Source: Chitinimonas taiwanensis DSM 18899 | GTDB lineage: Bacteria; Pseudomonadota; Gammaproteobacteria; Burkholderiales; Chitinimonadaceae | NCBI RefSeq assembly: GCF_900119825.1 | Contig: NZ_FPKR01000013.1 | Location: 97,863 to 161,862 of the forward strand | Direction of reading: 5' to 3' | Length of the DNA stretch: 64,000 nt | Shown: piece by piece, positions 24,646 through 33,829 of the stretch | How positions within the stretch are numbered: position 1 is the stretch's first letter | How the letters are laid out: the number at the start of each line of letters is the position of its first letter | Made by a program: the position numbers and the translations under genes | Notes under the pieces: generated by a model | The model's database searches: none | Seen by the model: the letters and a program-made list of their open reading frames with translations, nothing else | What the model was told of the DNA's origin: nothing

Positions 24646-25827
24646 ATGCAGTTCCATCTGCAAGCCCTGTCGGCCGACAATCTCTTGCACAGCCTGACGC
24701 TGGAAGCCAGCGACGAGGCCGACGCACGTCGCCAGGCCGAGGCGCGCAGCCTGACCATCCTGACCCTGGCTCCGGCGCGCGCACCGTTGCGCCTCGGTCA
24801 GCGCGGCGGCTTTTCCCTGCTGCTGTTCAGCCAGGAATTGCTGGCCCTCTTGGAAGCCGGGCTGAGCTTGGTGGAAAGCATCGAAGCGCTGCTGGACAAG
24901 GAGGCGCAGCCGCAGGCCGCCGCCGTGCTGAATGGGCTATGGCAGCGCCTGCGCGAGGGCGAGCGTTTTTCCCAGGCGCTGGCCCAACAGGCCGCCGTCT
25001 TCCCACCGCTGTATATCGGCATCGTGCAGGCAGCCGAGGGCACTAGCGAGCTGCCGCAGGCGCTCAAGCGCTATCTCGATTACCAGATCCGCCTTGATGA
25101 GGTGCGCAGCCGCCTGATCAGCGCCACCATCTATCCGGGCATCCTGGTCACCGTGGGGGGCGCGGTGGCGCTCTTTCTGCTCGGCTTCGTGGTGCCGCGT
25201 TTTGCCGCCGTCTACCAGGGCAGCGGCCGACCCATGCCCATGCTCTCGCAGCTGCTGCTCGACTGGGGCCAGCTGGTGGCCAATCACAGCGCGCTGTTTG
25301 GCCTGGGCCTCGTGGCCGTGCTGGGCCTGGGCGGCTGGCAGCTGCGCCGCCTGTGGCAGAGCGGTGCCTGGCGCAGCCTGCTGCTGCGCGTGCCCAGCGT
25401 GGGCGAGCGCCTGCATATTCTCGAGCTGTCGCGCCTCTACCTGACCCTGGGCATGTTGCTGGAAGGCGGCATCACCATCAGCAGCGCGCTGCAGATGGTG
25501 CACGGTATTGCCGCGCCGGCCACCCGCCTGCAGCTGCAGGCCGCGGCTGCCAGCATCCGCGCCGGCGATATGGTGTCGGATGCCTTCGAGCGCCATGGCC
25601 TGACCACGCCGATCTCGCTGCGCATGCTGCGGGTGGGCGAGCGCTCGGGCCAGCTGGGCGCCATGCTGACCCGCTCGGCCAATTTCTACGAAAGCGACAG
25701 CGCACGCTGGCTGGAACGGTTCAGCAAGACCTTCGAGCCGCTGCTGATGACGGCGATTGGCCTATTGATCGGCGTCATCGTGCTGCTGCTGTACATGCCC
25801 ATCTTCGACCTGGCAGGCAGCCTGTGA
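24646..25827 (+). CDS. gspF: Type II secretion inner-membrane platform protein GspF
   Basis: The 393-residue product carries two repeated T2SSF domains, each with a central helical bundle, and three membrane helices (ILVTVGGAVALFLLGFVVPRF, ALFGLGLVAVLGLGGWQL and the C-terminal LLMTAIGLLIGVIVLLLYMPIF). The block FSQELLALLEAGLSLVESIEAL is the family signature. GspF links the ATPase to the pseudopilus assembly platform. It starts 9 bases after gspG and overlaps gspE. Confidence 0.92.
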   Translation: MQFHLQALSADNLLHSLTLEASDEADARRQAEARSLTILTLAPARAPLRLGQRGGFSLLLFSQELLALLEAGLSLVESIEALLDKEAQPQAAAVLNGLWQRLREGERFSQALAQQAAVFPPLYIGIVQAAEGTSELPQALKRYLDYQIRLDEVRSRLISATIYPGILVTVGGAVALFLLGFVVPRFAAVYQGSGRPMPMLSQLLLDWGQLVANHSALFGLGLVAVLGLGGWQLRRLWQSGAWRSLLLRVPSVGERLHILELSRLYLTLGMLLEGGITISSALQMVHGIAAPATRLQLQAAAASIRAGDMVSDAFERHGLTTPISLRMLRVGERSGQLGAMLTRSANFYESDSARWLERFSKTFEPLLMTAIGLLIGVIVLLLYMPIFDLAGSL

Positions 25828-27509
25828 ACGCGCCCCTTTCCCCGCCCCCCAGCCTTAATGAGGCGCAGCTGCAGCAGGCGCGCGCGCAAGCCGCGCGGCT
25901 CGGTACGCCGCTCTTGGATGCGCTGAGCCAGCTGCTCGGCAGCGATGCGCGCGCCACCTTGGCCGCGCTGGCCGACTGGCTCAAGCTGGCCCAGATCGAA
26001 ACCGCCGCCATGCTGGCCCTGCAGCCGGCCTTCGAGCTGCTGCCGCTGGCGCGCGCCCAGCAGCGTGGCTGCGCCTTGCTGCGCGATGCCGATGGCCTGC
26101 TGGCCGTGATCGGCGATCCCTTCGATGCCGATCTGCCCATCTGGCTGGAAAGCCAGGCCGGCCAGCCGCTGCGCTACCGCCTGGCCCTGCCGGCCGATAT
26201 CCATGCCTGGCTAAGCCGCCAGGAGGAATCGCTACGCGCGCTCGACCAGCTTGGCCTCGCCGCAGGCAATGGCCAGGGGCCGGACAAGCAGACCGAGAAG
26301 CTGAGTTTCCAGTCCACCCACGATGGCAGCAGCCCGGCGGTCAAGCTGGTCAATTCCACGCTGTACGACGCGCTCAAGCTCGCGGCCAGCGATATCCACC
26401 TCGAATCGACCCCGGCCGGCCTCGCAGTCAAATACCGTATCGACGGCGTGCTGGACGCGATGACCCAGGTCAATGGCCGCCAGCTGGCCGAGCAGGTGGT
26501 GTCGCGCCTGAAGGTGCTGGCCGAGCTCGATATCGCCGAGCGGCGCGTGCCACAGGACGGCAGCTTCCGCGTGGAAGCGGCCGGGCGCGAGATCGATCTG
26601 CGCGTGTCCATCATGCCCAGCATCCATGGCGAGGACGCGGTGATCCGTATCCTCGACAAGCAGGCCATGCTGGCCGAACACGGCGCGCTGACCCTGGATG
26701 CGCTCGGCTTCGAGCCCGAGTCGCTCGGCATCCTGCGCCAGCTGGTGGGCGAGCCGTATGGCATGGTGCTGGTGACCGGCCCGACCGGCTCGGGCAAGAC
26801 CACCACGCTGTACGGCGCGATTGCCGAGATCAACCATGGCCGCGACAAGATCATCACTATCGAAGACCCGGTCGAATATCAGCTGCCCGGTATCCTGCAG
26901 ATTCCGGTCAATGAGAAGAAGGGCCTGAGCTTCGCCCGCGGCCTGCGTTCCATCCTGCGCCATGACCCGGACAAGATCATGGTCGGCGAGATCCGCGACA
27001 CCGATACCGCCGAGATTGCCGTGCAGTCGGCACTGACCGGCCACCTGGTGCTGACCACCGTGCATGCGAACAATGTGTTCGATGTGTTCGGCCGCTTCAG
27101 CCATATGGGCATCGACCCCTATGCCTTTGTCTCGGCCCTGAACGGCATCTGGGCGCAGCGCCTGATACGCCTGAACTGCCCGCATTGCAGCGTGGATGTC
27201 GCGGCCACACCCGAACAATTGAAGCCGCTCGGCCTGACGGCAGCACAGATCAGCGGCTACCGGCTGCGCGCGGGCCAAGGCTGTGGCGACTGCCGCGGCA
27301 CCGGCTACAAGGGCCGCCGCGCGATTGCCGAGTTCCTGACCCTGACCGACGAGCTGCGCGAGCTAATCGTGGACAAGGCGCCGATCCGCCAGATCAAGGA
27401 AGTGGCGCGCCGCAATGGCACCGAAACCCTGTTTGAAGCCGCACTGCGCCAGGCCGCGCGCGGTCAGACCACGCTGGAGGAGATACGCCGTGTCACGCTT
27501 AAAGGCTGA
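25824..27509 (+). CDS. gspE: Type II secretion ATPase GspE
   Basis: The GTG start at 25824 overlaps the gspF stop (GTGA) and gives 561 residues. It has an N1E-like N-terminal domain, Walker A GPTGSGKTTTLYG, the Asp box IITIEDPVEYQ, Walker B and the His box LTGHLVLTTVHANN. A zinc-binding pair CPHC...CGDC follows near the C-terminus. It powers pseudopilus assembly from the cytoplasmic side. Confidence 0.94.
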   Translation: MNAPLSPPPSLNEAQLQQARAQAARLGTPLLDALSQLLGSDARATLAALADWLKLAQIETAAMLALQPAFELLPLARAQQRGCALLRDADGLLAVIGDPFDADLPIWLESQAGQPLRYRLALPADIHAWLSRQEESLRALDQLGLAAGNGQGPDKQTEKLSFQSTHDGSSPAVKLVNSTLYDALKLAASDIHLESTPAGLAVKYRIDGVLDAMTQVNGRQLAEQVVSRLKVLAELDIAERRVPQDGSFRVEAAGREIDLRVSIMPSIHGEDAVIRILDKQAMLAEHGALTLDALGFEPESLGILRQLVGEPYGMVLVTGPTGSGKTTTLYGAIAEINHGRDKIITIEDPVEYQLPGILQIPVNEKKGLSFARGLRSILRHDPDKIMVGEIRDTDTAEIAVQSALTGHLVLTTVHANNVFDVFGRFSHMGIDPYAFVSALNGIWAQRLIRLNCPHCSVDVAATPEQLKPLGLTAAQISGYRLRAGQGCGDCRGTGYKGRRAIAEFLTLTDELRELIVDKAPIRQIKEVARRNGTETLFEAALRQAARGQTTLEEIRRVTLKG

Positions 27510-28275
27510 GCGCCTGACGCTGGGCTTGGGCGCGCAGCGCATCGCCCTCTTGGGCGAGTCGACGCGCATCGTGCTCGAGCAGCCCCCCGATGCGGCCGGC
27601 TTTGCCGCGCTGCAGGCGGCGCTCGCGCAACCCGCGCGCAAAACCTGGTTAGCGCCGCGCCTGCAGGTCTGCGTGGCCGATAGCCTGCTGCGCTACTGGC
27701 TGGTACAGCCACCAGCCAATGTGGCCAGCTTGGCCGTGCTGCAAGCGGTGGCCGAGGCACGCTTCAGCCAGCTGTTCGGCAGCGCGCCGGCAGGCTGGCG
27801 CCTGCGCGCCGACTGGCAGCTAGCCCAGCCCTTCATCGCCTGCGCGCTGCCCGAGGTGCTATGCCACAGCGTGCAAGCGCTGGCCCAGCAGCAGGGCTGG
27901 CGGCTTGATGGCATCGCGCCCGCCGCGCTCAGCGCGCTGAACCGGGTGGCGGGACAGATTCCGGACGATGGCTGGCTGGGTGTCGCACATGGCCTAGATC
28001 TGCTCTACGGCCTGCGCCTGGCCGGCCAATGGCACAGCCTGCGCCTGATCAGCTTTGACGCCGTGCCGAGCCCCGCTGCGCTGCTCGAACGCCTGCAAGG
28101 CGAAGCGCGCCGTCTGGCCGTGGCAGGCGACAGCCTGCCGTCCAGCTGGTTATGGCTGGGCGAAGCGGGCTGGCTGCCGCGTGGCGAACGCTTTGGCGAC
28201 TGGCGCAGCCAGCGCCTGGGCCAGGGAGCCGCACCGGCCCAGGCGCTGCAACTGGCCTTGGGAGCCAGCGCATGA
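27490..28275 (+). CDS. PilM/GspL-like cytoplasmic component
   Basis: The GTG at 27490 lies inside the end of gspE, a 20-base overlap. The 261-residue product lacks a membrane span and has the weak actin-like pattern of GspL/PilM/MshI proteins (VCVADSLLRYWLVQPP, LDGIAPAALSALNRV). In this system the GspL function seems split: this cytoplasmic part, then a separate membrane PilN-like protein. The assignment relies on position and fold-like features, not on a strong motif. Confidence 0.65.
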   Translation: MSRLKAERLTLGLGAQRIALLGESTRIVLEQPPDAAGFAALQAALAQPARKTWLAPRLQVCVADSLLRYWLVQPPANVASLAVLQAVAEARFSQLFGSAPAGWRLRADWQLAQPFIACALPEVLCHSVQALAQQQGWRLDGIAPAALSALNRVAGQIPDDGWLGVAHGLDLLYGLRLAGQWHSLRLISFDAVPSPAALLERLQGEARRLAVAGDSLPSSWLWLGEAGWLPRGERFGDWRSQRLGQGAAPAQALQLALGASA

Positions 28276-28817
28276 AGGCGATCCGCATCGACTTCGCCCC
28301 GCAGCCCACGCCCTGGCAGGCGCTGTACACCGTGCGCTTCTGGCTGCCGGCCGTGCTGGCCTTGCTGGCTATCGGTGTAGCCGGCCAGCGGCTGTGGGAA
28401 AGCCAGCAGCGCAGCGCCGTGCTCGAACACAGCCTGCAGGCCCAGGTTCAGCAGGCCTTCCTGGCTGGCGGCCAGCGCGTGCAAGCCGTGCAGCGCCTGC
28501 CAGCCAAGCAGGTACAGGCCGCCAACCAGGCGATACGCCAGCTCAACCTGCCCTGGGCCGCCTGGTTCGCTGCCTTCGAGCAGGCCGCACGGCCTGAGGT
28601 GGCACTGCTGACCATCCTGCCCAATGCGCAGACGCGCATGCTGGCGGTCAGCGCCGAGGCCAGCGACTTGCGCAGCATGCTCGCCTATCTGGATGCGCTG
28701 CGCGCCAGCGGCTTCTTCCGCGATGTGCAGCTGCGCCAGCATCGCAGCGATGAGCAGGCGCCGGGCGGGCGCGTGCAGTTCGAATTCCTGGCCATCCCGC
28801 GCGAGGTGCAGCCATGA
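28272..28817 (+). CDS. PilN-like inner-membrane assembly protein
   Basis: The ATG overlaps the previous stop by 4 bases. It encodes 181 residues with one N-terminal membrane helix (WLPAVLALLAIGVAGQRLW), a coiled-coil stretch and a ferredoxin-like periplasmic domain, as in PilN and the C-terminal half of GspL. It should bridge the cytoplasmic PilM-like partner and the periplasmic ring. Confidence 0.7.
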   Translation: MKAIRIDFAPQPTPWQALYTVRFWLPAVLALLAIGVAGQRLWESQQRSAVLEHSLQAQVQQAFLAGGQRVQAVQRLPAKQVQAANQAIRQLNLPWAAWFAAFEQAARPEVALLTILPNAQTRMLAVSAEASDLRSMLAYLDALRASGFFRDVQLRQHRSDEQAPGGRVQFEFLAIPREVQP

Positions 28818-29401
28818 GCGGCCAGCATCTGTCCTGGCGCATGCTGCTGCAACGCGCGCAGCTACGCACCCAGCTGGCCCTGCGCGGCGCGGCCTGGCCC
28901 TGGCTGGCGGCCCTGGCGCTGTGGCTGTTGGCCGCACTGGCCTGGCTGGCCCTGCCCTTGGCCCAGCAGCAGGAAGCGCGGCTCGCCGCCAGCTTGCAGC
29001 GCAGCACCCAGGCGCTGCAGGCCGCGCCTGTCGCTGCGCCGCCCAGCGATGATGCGAGCCGGCTGGCCGCGCTGCATGCGGTGCTCGACCAGGGCGGCGG
29101 GCGCGCGCAAAGCCTGGCGCGCCTGTTTGCGCTGGCGGCCGAGGAAGGCTGGGATATCGCCGAGGCCGATTACCGACTGAGCCCACAGCAGGACGGTGGA
29201 CTCGAGCGCCTGCAGATCACCCTGCCGCTGACCGGCAGCTACCCAGACATTCGCGCGCTGGCCGAAGCGCTGCTGCGCGGCATGCCCAATCTCTCGCTCG
29301 ACGATCTGAGCTTCGAGCGCGACAACGCCGAGGCCGCCCAGCTGGCGGCCACGCTCAAGCTCAGCCTGTGGTCGCGCCCTGGCCAGGAGGCACAGCCATG
29401 A
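28814..29401 (+). CDS. PilO/GspM-like inner-membrane assembly protein
   Basis: The gene overlaps its neighbour by 4 bases. The 195-residue product has a single N-terminal helix (WPWLAALALWLLAALAWLALPL), a Gln/Ala-rich coiled coil and a small alpha/beta domain. This is the PilO/GspM layout, expected to pair with the preceding PilN-like protein. Sequence similarity is low, so the call rests on topology and operon position. Confidence 0.68.
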   Translation: MSGQHLSWRMLLQRAQLRTQLALRGAAWPWLAALALWLLAALAWLALPLAQQQEARLAASLQRSTQALQAAPVAAPPSDDASRLAALHAVLDQGGGRAQSLARLFALAAEEGWDIAEADYRLSPQQDGGLERLQITLPLTGSYPDIRALAEALLRGMPNLSLDDLSFERDNAEAAQLAATLKLSLWSRPGQEAQP

Positions 29402-29925
29402 GCCCACGCCATCTCGCCCTGGGCCTGGGTCTGCTGGCCGCCCTCTGGCTGGTGTTCGCGGGCGACGCCCCGGCCCAGCCCAGCCCAGCCGGCAGAGTCG
29501 CTGCTGATAAGCGCCTGCCGGCGCCCGCCACCATCAACGCGAGTCCACGCAGCCCAGCCGCGCCGGCCCAGGAGGCCGTACTGGCCCTGCAGCCGCGCGC
29601 CGCCCTGATGCAGGCCAGCGCCAAGCCGCGCAACCCATTTGCCGTGCCGACCCCGCCCACGCCGCCGGCTGCAGCAGTCAGCGCGCCGCTGCCACCGCCA
29701 CCGCCCCAGGCGCCGCAGCTGCCCTTCCAGTTCGTCGGCAAGCAGTACGACGGCCAGGCCTGGAGCGTGTTTCTGGAAGCGAATGGCCAGACCGTGATCG
29801 CCCAGCTGGGCGACACCCTGCTCAATCAGTACCGCGTGGACGCCATCGGCGCCAGCGAGCTGCAATTCACCTATCTGCCGCTACAACAGCGGCAGCTTCT
29901 CGCCATCGGACAAGGCCAAGAATGA
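29398..29925 (+). CDS. PilP/GspC-like periplasmic linker protein
   Basis: The start overlaps the previous stop (ATGA). The product (175 aa) has an N-terminal membrane anchor, a long Pro/Ala-rich linker (TPPTPPAAA, PLPPPPPQAPQ) and a C-terminal HR-like beta domain (LPFQFVGKQYDGQAWSVFLE, GDTLLNQYRVDAI). In T2SS and type IV pili this kind of protein links the inner-membrane ring to the secretin encoded next. Confidence 0.72.
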   Translation: MSPRHLALGLGLLAALWLVFAGDAPAQPSPAGRVAADKRLPAPATINASPRSPAAPAQEAVLALQPRAALMQASAKPRNPFAVPTPPTPPAAAVSAPLPPPPPQAPQLPFQFVGKQYDGQAWSVFLEANGQTVIAQLGDTLLNQYRVDAIGASELQFTYLPLQQRQLLAIGQGQE

Positions 29926-32186
29926 GCCGCTACACCCTGCCCCTCCCGCCGCGCCGCGGCCTGCTTGTGCTGTTGATTACCCTGGGTCTGGCCGGCTGTG
30001 CCGCGCAGAACGCGTTTCGCAGCGGCAATCAGCTCTTGGAGCAAGGCCAGCTGGCGGCGGGGCTAGACAAGCTCAAGGAAGCCAGCAATCTGGAACCCGG
30101 CTCGGCCGAGTACCGCATGGCCTATCTGAATGCGCGCGAGCGCAGCGTGGGCAATCAGCTGATCGCCGCCGAACAGGCTTTCACACGCGGCGACCTGGCG
30201 CTGGCCGAGCGTGGCTATCTGGAAGTCCTGAGTCTCGATAACCAGCATCCGCGCGCGCGCGCCGGTCTGCAGAACATCCAGAGCGAGCGGCGCCGCGCCA
30301 GCCTATTAGCGGAAGCCGAGGCGGCCTGGCAAAAGCAGGATGCAGACAGCGCGCAAAGCCGCCTGCGCAGCATCCTGGCCGAGCAGCCGGGTAATGCGCG
30401 TGCGGCTGAGCTGCTGGCGCAAATCGAAGCGAGCCAGGCCAAGCGCAGCCACGATAGTGGCCTGGCCAGCGTGTACCGCAAGCCGATCACCCTGCAGTAC
30501 AAGGACGCCACGCTGAAGACGGTGTTCGACCTCATCGCGCGCACTTCGGGGCTGAATATCCTGTTCGATAAGGAGGTACGCACCGATCAGCGCACCTCGA
30601 TCTTCCTAAAGAACGCCAGCATCGAATCGGCCATCAGCCTGCTCCTGCTGACCAATCAGCTCGAGCAGCGCGTGCTGGACGACAACACCGTGCTGATCTA
30701 CCCGGACACGGTGGCCAAGCGGCGCGATTACCAGCCGGTGCTGGTGCGCACCTTCTACCTCGCCCATGCCGAAGCCAAGGCGGTGGCCAGCACCATGAAG
30801 ACCATCATCCGCGCCAAGGACATCGTGGTGGATGAGAAGCTCAATATGATCATGCTGCGCGACAGCCCCGAGGTAATACGCCAGGCCGAAAAGCTAGTGG
30901 CACTGCATGACTTGCCCGAACCCGAGGTGATGCTGGAAGTGGAAGTGCTGGAAGTGAAACGCACCCGCTTGATGGAGCTGGGTGTGCAATGGCCGGATCA
31001 GCTAAGCCTCTCGCCCTTGCAGGCAGCCAATGGCGGCAAGCTGACCCTGAACCAGCTGCGCAATCTGAACAGCAATAGCATCAGCGCCGATATCGGCAGC
31101 GTGGTGATCAATGCCAAGAACCAGGACAGTGACGCCAATCTGCTCGCCAACCCGCGCATCCGCACCCATAACCGCGAAAAGGCCAAGATCCTGATCGGCA
31201 GCAAGGTGCCGGTGGTCAGCTCCACCATTACCACCGGCATCTCGGCCGCCTCGGTGTCCTATATCGATGTCGGCCTCAAGCTCGAGGTGGAGCCGACCAT
31301 CTACCCGGACGATGAGGTGTCGATCAAGACCTCGCTCGAAGTGAGCAATATCCTCAAGACGGTGGAATCGGCCGGTACGCGCGCCTATGAGATCGGCACG
31401 CGCAATGCGTCCTCAGTGCTGCGCCTGCGCGATGGGGAAAACCAGGTGCTGGCCGGGCTGATCAATAGCGAAGACCGGCGCACCGCCAACCAGGTGCCGC
31501 TGCTCGGCGATATCCCGCTGCTGGGCCGCCTGTTCGGCAGCCAGGGCAATGACAATGCCAAGACCGAGATCGTGCTGTCCATCACCCCGCGGCTGATCCG
31601 CAATATCCGCCGCCCCACGGCCGAGATGCTGGAATTCGAGTCGGGCACTGATGCGAGCTTCCGCCGCACGCGGGTGGAGATCAGCGCACCGCGCACAGCG
31701 CTGCCTGCGCCCGCTGCCAGCGCCACTGCACCCAAGCCTGTCGAAGCCAAACCGGCCGACAGCGCGCCCGCCATCAGCGAAGGCCTGCTGCGCTGGCATG
31801 GTCCGGACAGTGCGCGTCAGGGACGCACCATCGAGCTGCAGCTCAGCTATCAGGCCGAGCAGGCGATCAACGGCCTGCCCGTGGTAGTCGGCTACGATCC
31901 GCGCGTGCTGGAGATTGTGCGCGTCGAGGAAGGTGACTTCCTGAAAGCGCAGGGCCAGACGGTGTTCAATGCCCAGGTCGAAAACGGCCAGATCGCCATC
32001 CACAACCTGCTGTCCAGCAGCACTGGCGCCAAGGGCCAGGGCATGCTAGCCACGATTACCGCCCGTGTACTCGATGTGCGCGCAGGCCAGACCCAGCTCA
32101 GCCTGCTCAGCGCCAGCCCGCAGGCGCTCGACGGGCGCAGCCTGGCCCCGGCCCTGCCCGGCTTCAGCTTCAAGCTGGAACCCTGA
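29922..32186 (+). CDS. gspD: Lipoprotein secretin GspD-like with C-terminal cohesin-like domain
   Basis: This outer-membrane channel protein (754 aa) has a lipobox (LAGC, Cys26), an N-terminal TPR-like region, a secretin N domain (ITLQYKDATLKTVFDLIARTSGLNILFD), and the secretin core with VPLLGDIPLLGRLFG and the transmembrane block TEIVLSITPRLIRN. After a Pro/Ala linker it ends in about 130 residues resembling a cohesin domain (LQLSYQAEQAINGLPVVVGYDP...ATITARV). That extra domain is unusual for classical GspD and may bind a partner or the pilus surface. It overlaps the linker gene by 4 bases. Confidence 0.88.
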   Translation: MSRYTLPLPPRRGLLVLLITLGLAGCAAQNAFRSGNQLLEQGQLAAGLDKLKEASNLEPGSAEYRMAYLNARERSVGNQLIAAEQAFTRGDLALAERGYLEVLSLDNQHPRARAGLQNIQSERRRASLLAEAEAAWQKQDADSAQSRLRSILAEQPGNARAAELLAQIEASQAKRSHDSGLASVYRKPITLQYKDATLKTVFDLIARTSGLNILFDKEVRTDQRTSIFLKNASIESAISLLLLTNQLEQRVLDDNTVLIYPDTVAKRRDYQPVLVRTFYLAHAEAKAVASTMKTIIRAKDIVVDEKLNMIMLRDSPEVIRQAEKLVALHDLPEPEVMLEVEVLEVKRTRLMELGVQWPDQLSLSPLQAANGGKLTLNQLRNLNSNSISADIGSVVINAKNQDSDANLLANPRIRTHNREKAKILIGSKVPVVSSTITTGISAASVSYIDVGLKLEVEPTIYPDDEVSIKTSLEVSNILKTVESAGTRAYEIGTRNASSVLRLRDGENQVLAGLINSEDRRTANQVPLLGDIPLLGRLFGSQGNDNAKTEIVLSITPRLIRNIRRPTAEMLEFESGTDASFRRTRVEISAPRTALPAPAASATAPKPVEAKPADSAPAISEGLLRWHGPDSARQGRTIELQLSYQAEQAINGLPVVVGYDPRVLEIVRVEEGDFLKAQGQTVFNAQVENGQIAIHNLLSSSTGAKGQGMLATITARVLDVRAGQTQLSLLSASPQALDGRSLAPALPGFSFKLEP

Positions 32187-32187
32187 G

Positions 32188-32658
32188 ATGCGGGCGGCAG
32201 CACGCGGCTTCACCCTGATCGAGCTGATGGTCACCCTGGCCATCCTGGCCGTGCTGGCCAGCGTGGTGGTGCCCTCGGCCCAGCTTGGTGTGCAGCGCAT
32301 GCGCGAGACCGAACTCAAGCGCGCGCTGCGTGAAATCCGCGACGGCATCGATGCCTACAAGGCCGCTTACGAGGCAGGGCATATCGAGCGCCGCCAGGAT
32401 GGCAACGGCTATCCGCCCGACCTCGCCACCCTGGTGGACGGCGTGAACGACCAGCTCGACCCGGAAGGCCGCCGGCGTTACTTCCTGCGCCGCATCCCCA
32501 GCGACCCCTTCTGCCAGCAAGCCGAGCCCGAACGCTGCTGGGGCCTGCGCAGCTATGCAAGCCCCGCCGATGCGCCGCGCAGCGGTGAGGATGTCTACGA
32601 TGTGTATTCGCTGGCGACGGGGGTGGGCCTCAATGGCATCGCATACCGCAACTGGTAG
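32188..32658 (+). CDS. Type II secretion pseudopilin (GspG/H-like)
   Basis: The ATG follows the secretin stop with one base between. The product has a prepilin site G|FTLIELMVTLAILAVLASVVV with Glu5 and a pseudopilin body with YPPDLATLVDGV, FLRRIPSDPF and paired Cys residues (FCQQAEPERC). It is one of four pseudopilins in the operon, and could be a minor one. Confidence 0.85.
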   Translation: MRAAARGFTLIELMVTLAILAVLASVVVPSAQLGVQRMRETELKRALREIRDGIDAYKAAYEAGHIERRQDGNGYPPDLATLVDGVNDQLDPEGRRRYFLRRIPSDPFCQQAEPERCWGLRSYASPADAPRSGEDVYDVYSLATGVGLNGIAYRNW

Positions 32659-33031
32659 GTCGGCGACGCGCGGCTTCACCCTGATCGAGCTGCTGGTCGT
32701 ACTGGCCATCGTGTCACTGCTGCTGACGCTGGCTGTGCCGCGCTACTTCCACAGCCTGGAGCGCGCCAAGGAAAGCGTGCTGCGCGAAAACCTGCAGATC
32801 ACCCGCAGCGCGATCGACAAGTTCTATGCCGATACCGGCCGCTACCCGGCCAGCCTGGATGAGCTGGTGGAAAAACGTTATCTGCGCAGCCTGCCGCTCG
32901 ACCCGATACTGGAAAGCGCCAGCAGCTGGACCTTCAGCCAGGCCGACACCGAGCAGGGCAGCGGCATCTACGATCTGCACAGCACAGCGCCGGGCAGTAC
33001 GAGCGAGGGACAGGCCTACACGGCCTTCTAG
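32633..33031 (+). CDS. Type II secretion pseudopilin
   Basis: The chosen ATG lies 26 bases inside the previous gene (MASHTATGRSATRG|FTLIELLVVLAIVSLLLTL). The body has YADTGRYPASLDELVEKRYLRSLPLDPI, the usual GspG-like loop. The product is 132 residues. Other in-frame starts further upstream would lengthen the leader, and none has a clearly better ribosome site. Confidence 0.85.
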   Translation: MASHTATGRSATRGFTLIELLVVLAIVSLLLTLAVPRYFHSLERAKESVLRENLQITRSAIDKFYADTGRYPASLDELVEKRYLRSLPLDPILESASSWTFSQADTEQGSGIYDLHSTAPGSTSEGQAYTAF

Positions 33032-33033
33032 GG

Positions 33034-33810
33034 ATGCGCCGGTTTATTCGATTTCTCGATGATCAGCTCACCACCCGGCGATCCCCGCAAGGGGGAGGCC
33101 GTGGCTGTAGGCCCTTGCGGGCGACAGCCACGCTCAGCCGGGTGCTAATCGACAGTGATCACTCAATGATTCCTCGCTGTTTCATTCCACACCCCCCGCC
33201 CTTACCCGGCCAAATCTCCCGGGTACAAGCGCCGCCGCGACGGAAGTCCAAGTTGCACGAGCTTGGGGGGAGCCTCGCTATCGCGAGATCATTGGCTGAC
33301 TTAAGGCACCCCTCGATACGCAAGCACGCCGGTTTCAGCTATCTGGCCCTGCTGATCTTTATCGGCATACTCGGTCTGAGTGCCACCGCCACGCTGACCC
33401 TGGGCAGCATTGCCCAGCGACGCACGGCGGAAGAGGAGCTGCTCTGGGTGGGGAATGCCTATCGGCGCGCCATCCTCAGCTATTACGAGGCCATGCCCGA
33501 GGGCATGCGTCGCTACCCGCCCAGCCTGGATGAGCTGCTGCTGGATGCGCGCCAGCTCAAGCCGCGCCGCCATCTGCGCCAGCGCTATCTCGACCCGATC
33601 AACGCCAGCCCAGATTGGCTGCTGATCCGTCATAGCGATGGCGGCATCATGGCCATTGCCAGCCGCTCAAGCGCTACGCCGATCAAGCTTGATCTGTTCG
33701 CACCGGAAAACACCGACTTCAAAGGCCGGCAGCACTACCATGACTGGGTCTTCGTGGCCCGACCGGCGCGCAATACGGGGCCGGGCACCACGCCAGCACC
33801 CGCCGGCTAG
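33034..33810 (+). CDS. Pseudopilin with an abnormally long, repeat-containing leader
   Basis: The C-terminal 165 residues are an ordinary pseudopilin: KHAG|FSYLALLIFIGILGLSATATLTLGS, then EELLWVGNAYRRAILSYYE and YPPSLDELLLDARQ. The Glu5 of the pilin motif is replaced (FSYLAL), as in GspK-type tip subunits. ATG 33034 directly follows the previous stop, but it would give a leader of more than 90 residues rich in Arg and Pro, across a structured DNA element (33072-33147). A TTG at 33291 would give a normal short leader. The true start is undecided; an in-frame insertion between original start and pilin domain is my reading. Confidence 0.6.
   Translation: MRRFIRFLDDQLTTRRSPQGGGRGCRPLRATATLSRVLIDSDHSMIPRCFIPHPPPLPGQISRVQAPPRRKSKLHELGGSLAIARSLADLRHPSIRKHAGFSYLALLIFIGILGLSATATLTLGSIAQRRTAEEELLWVGNAYRRAILSYYEAMPEGMRRYPPSLDELLLDARQLKPRRHLRQRYLDPINASPDWLLIRHSDGGIMAIASRSSATPIKLDLFAPENTDFKGRQHYHDWVFVARPARNTGPGTTPAPAG
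33072..33147. repeat. REP-like cruciform element inside a pseudopilin 5' region
   Basis: Outer arms CACCCGGC and GCCGGGTG enclose two hairpins: CCCC-GCAA-GGGG and GTGGCTGT...ACAGCCAC, the latter with an inner GCCCTTGCGGGC. This Y-shaped layout resembles REP/BIME elements. It lies in frame within the leader of the gene at 33034. Confidence 0.6.
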
Positions 33811-33829
33811 GTTAATAGACCTAGGCGAG

